From CAZCGA01 sp964498075 (GTDB taxonomy: Bacteria > Desulfobacterota > Binatia > HRBIN30): a stretch of 5,545 nucleotides of DNA. The notes below the pieces were generated by a model that worked only from the letters and a program-made list of their open reading frames with translations, searched no databases and was not told the origin of the DNA. Position numbers and translations under genes: made by a program. The DNA lies in NCBI GenBank assembly GCA_964498075.1, contig CAZCGA010000252.1, positions 1 to 5,545 on the forward strand, written 5' to 3'. Position 1 is the first letter of the stretch, and each line of letters starts with the position of its first letter. Below, piece after piece: positions 4,212 through 5,545 of this stretch.

Positions 4212-4280
4212 CGTGTTCGTGTACGTGTTCGTGAAGCGACAGAATCTTCCCTACGAGCACGAACCACGAGCACGAACACG
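4212..4280. repeat. repeat-built hairpin between the two tRNAs
   Basis: The left arm has CGTGTTCGTG twice (4212-4221, 4224-4233). The right arm has a 13-bp near-tandem unit ACGAGCACGAAC(C/A) twice (4253-4265, 4266-4278), and 4271-4280 is the exact inverse of the left-arm decamer. With one bulge and a two-base mismatch the arms pair over about 22 bp around a 24-nt loop. It fills most of the 84-nt spacer and would form in the tRNA-Gln/tRNA-Glu precursor. Confidence 0.65.
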
Positions 4281-4286
4281 ACTGAA

Positions 4287-4359
4287 CTGAGGAGGTAGGA
4301 CTCGAACCTACAATCGCCTGATCCAGAGTCAGGTGGCTTGCCAATTAGCCGACTCCTCA
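4287..4359 (-). tRNA. tRNA-Gln (anticodon CTG)
   Basis: The cloverleaf is on the minus strand: acceptor TGAGGAG/CTCCTCA with discriminator G (the base preference of glutaminyl-tRNA synthetase), anticodon arm CCTGA-CTCTGGA-TCAGG with anticodon CTG, and T-arm GTAGG-TTCGAGT-CCTAC. The first base U and weak first pair are typical of tRNA-Gln. CCA is not encoded; TTC follows. It is the first gene of the tRNA pair and lies back-to-back with glnS. Confidence 0.95.
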
Positions 4360-4377
4360 CCAACAGAAACGCCGCTC

Positions 4378-4406
4378 AGACTAGGAAGCGGGAACGGTGA
4401 AGTCAA
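4378..4406 (-). promoter_or_regulatory. sigma-70-type promoter of the tRNA-Gln/tRNA-Glu unit
   Basis: On the minus strand TTGACT (4406-4401) and TAGTCT (4383-4378) are separated by exactly 17 nt. The predicted start near 4371 is GC-rich (GAGCGGCG), leaving a leader of about 12 nt before tRNA-Gln at 4359, which fits stable-RNA transcription. The GC-rich stretch right after the -10 resembles a stringent-response discriminator, which would suit a tRNA promoter; that last point is inference. Confidence 0.65.
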
Positions 4407-4443
4407 GGCGTTGATCGCGCCGCCGCCGCGCCCCGCCGAGGCG

Positions 4444-4471
4444 TTGCAAGCGTGAAGAAAGCTGTTATCCA
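4444..4471 (+). promoter_or_regulatory. weak candidate promoter of glnS
   Basis: TTGCAA (4444-4449) and TATCCA (4466-4471) are 16 nt apart, which would start transcription near 4478 and leave a leader of about 25 nt containing the ribosome-binding site. The -10 match is poor. It is the best-placed candidate in the short 143-bp divergent region shared with the tRNA promoter. Confidence 0.3.
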
Positions 4472-4489
4472 TCGGGCTCGGTCCAAACT

Positions 4490-4493
4490 GGAG
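4490..4493 (+). promoter_or_regulatory. ribosome-binding site of glnS
   Basis: GGAG within CTGGAGA lies 9 nt before ATG 4503. It supports this ATG as the start of glnS and gives a product whose conserved region begins at residue 16. Confidence 0.65.
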
Positions 4494-4502
4494 ATTCGCG
4501 CG

Positions 4503-5545
4503 ATGAGCGAGAGCCCGAAAGCCGAAGCGACGACCCCCGCGGTGGGAACCGACTTCATCCGCCAGATCGTCATCAGTGACTTGAAGAGCGGTAAGCATCG
4601 GTCGGTGTGCACCCGGTTTCCGCCCGAGCCGAACGGCTACCTGCACATCGGTCACGCCAAATCGATCTGCCTGAACTTCGGCATCGCGCGCGAGTTCGGC
4701 GGCGTCTGCAACCTGCGTTTCGATGACACCAACCCCGTCAAGGAGGACGTCGAGTACGTCGAGTCAATTCAAGAAGACGTGCGCTGGCTGGGGTTCGAGT
4801 GGAAGGGCGATCCGCTGTACGCCTCGGACTACTTCGACCGGCTCTACGCGTTCGCCGTCGAGCTAATCCAGAAAGGCAAGGCGTACGTCTGTCACCTCTC
4901 CGCGGAGGAGACCCGCGCCCACCGCGGCACGCTCACCGAACCGGGACGGAACAGCCCGTACCGCGACCGTCCAGTCGAAGAGAACTTGGAGCTGTTCGAG
5001 AAGATGCGGCGCGGCGACCTCGGTGAAGGCACGTGCGTCCTGCGGGCGAAAATCGATATGGCGTCGCCCAACATCAACCTGCGTGATCCCGCTCTGTACC
5101 GCATCAAGAAAGCCGACCACCATCGCACCGGTGACAAGTGGTGCATCTACCCGATGTACGACTTCGCGCACGGGCTCTCCGACGCCATCGAAGGCATTAC
5201 GCACTCGATCTGCACACTCGAGTTCGAGGACCACCGCCCGCTGTACGACTGGTTTCTCGACCAGCTCGATGTCCCCTGCCACCCGCAGCAGATCGAGTTT
5301 GCGCGCCTGAATCTGAACTACACAGTGCTCAGCAAACGCAAGCTGTTGCAGCTCGTGCGCGACGGGCTGGTCGACGGATGGGATGACCCGCGCATGCCCA
5401 CCATTGCCAGCTACCGCCGGCGCGGCTACACCGCCGAGTCGATCCGTACCTTCTGCGAACGGATCGGCGTGGCCAAGGCGAACAGCACGGTCGACGTGGC
5501 GATGCTCGAGCACAGCATCCGCGAAGATCTCAACAAGCGGGCGCC
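4503..5545 (+). CDS. glnS: glutaminyl-tRNA synthetase, N-terminal 347 residues (runs off window)
   Basis: This class I aminoacyl-tRNA synthetase joins glutamine to tRNA-Gln using ATP in the cytoplasm. The ATG at 4503 has a GGAG ribosome-binding site. A poorly conserved 15-residue lead is followed by FPPEPNGYLHIGHAKSI (HIGH signature H48-H51), RFDDTNP (ATP/Gln pocket), and the VLSKRKL form of the KMSKS loop (275-281). KADHHRTGDKWCIYPMYDF and HSICTLEFEDHRPLYDW are strongly typical of GlnRS as against GluRS, as is the catalytic-domain layout. The window ends about 65 residues beyond the KMSKS loop, so the anticodon-binding beta-barrels (roughly 200 more residues in E. coli GlnRS, 554 aa) are outside. 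Its presence implies direct charging of tRNA-Gln in this host, at least in part. It diverges from its own substrate tRNA gene. Confidence 0.95.
   Translation, partial: MSESPKAEATTPAVGTDFIRQIVISDLKSGKHRSVCTRFPPEPNGYLHIGHAKSICLNFGIAREFGGVCNLRFDDTNPVKEDVEYVESIQEDVRWLGFEWKGDPLYASDYFDRLYAFAVELIQKGKAYVCHLSAEETRAHRGTLTEPGRNSPYRDRPVEENLELFEKMRRGDLGEGTCVLRAKIDMASPNINLRDPALYRIKKADHHRTGDKWCIYPMYDFAHGLSDAIEGITHSICTLEFEDHRPLYDWFLDQLDVPCHPQQIEFARLNLNYTVLSKRKLLQLVRDGLVDGWDDPRMPTIASYRRRGYTAESIRTFCERIGVAKANSTVDVAMLEHSIREDLNKRA

Noticed and set aside
3968..4363. Minus-strand frames spanning both tRNAs
   Set aside because: They translate tRNA genes and their spacer (e.g. SRTRTRTR), which is not protein-coding.

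Overview
The window is GC-rich, densely coding bacterial DNA. The best clue to the host is the secreted protein at 2168-3772. A beta-helix, CCQC-type cysteine-rich modules, long Thr/Pro linkers and a dockerin tail are a combination I associate with uncultured Deltaproteobacteria/Binatota-like genomes. That taxonomic guess is inference from family style, not a search result.

Layout. (1) 1-489 is a decayed cluster of class III nucleotide cyclase genes. It holds the genuine 3' end of one cyclase, a scar joining two distant pieces of a second cyclase/ATPase, and the first few codons of a third. (2) 490-4152 is bounded by a perfect 24-bp direct repeat of the 3' end of tRNA-Glu. Inside, next to the intact tRNA, lies the C-terminal remnant of a tyrosine recombinase (3828-4166). 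Each end also carries a TTGTCCCCC/GGGGGACAA palindrome. I read this as a relic of an integrative element inserted at tRNA-Glu, now without a working integrase. Its contents run leftward on the minus strand: a secreted beta-helix/dockerin protein with a frameshifted C-terminus, an unrecognised 185-residue helical protein translationally coupled to a RelE/ParE-family toxin, and a small zinc-ribbon protein. (3) 4129-4359 holds tRNA-Glu(CTC) and tRNA-Gln(CTG) on the minus strand, separated by a repeat-built hairpin and preceded by a good sigma-70-type promoter. (4) 4503-5545 is the 5' part of glnS (glutaminyl-tRNA synthetase), diverging from the tRNAs and cut by the window edge.

How the parts relate: the right third is stable housekeeping DNA (tRNA-Gln beside its own synthetase). 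tRNA-Glu served as the attachment site, and the region beyond its 3' end is accessory DNA with repeated signs of rearrangement: gene scars, a frameshift, a truncated integrase and an atypical signal peptide at the rearrangement edge. The most plausible undescribed functional unit is the helical protein/RelE pair at 1117-2066, where the helical protein stands where an antitoxin would be expected but resembles no antitoxin family I know.
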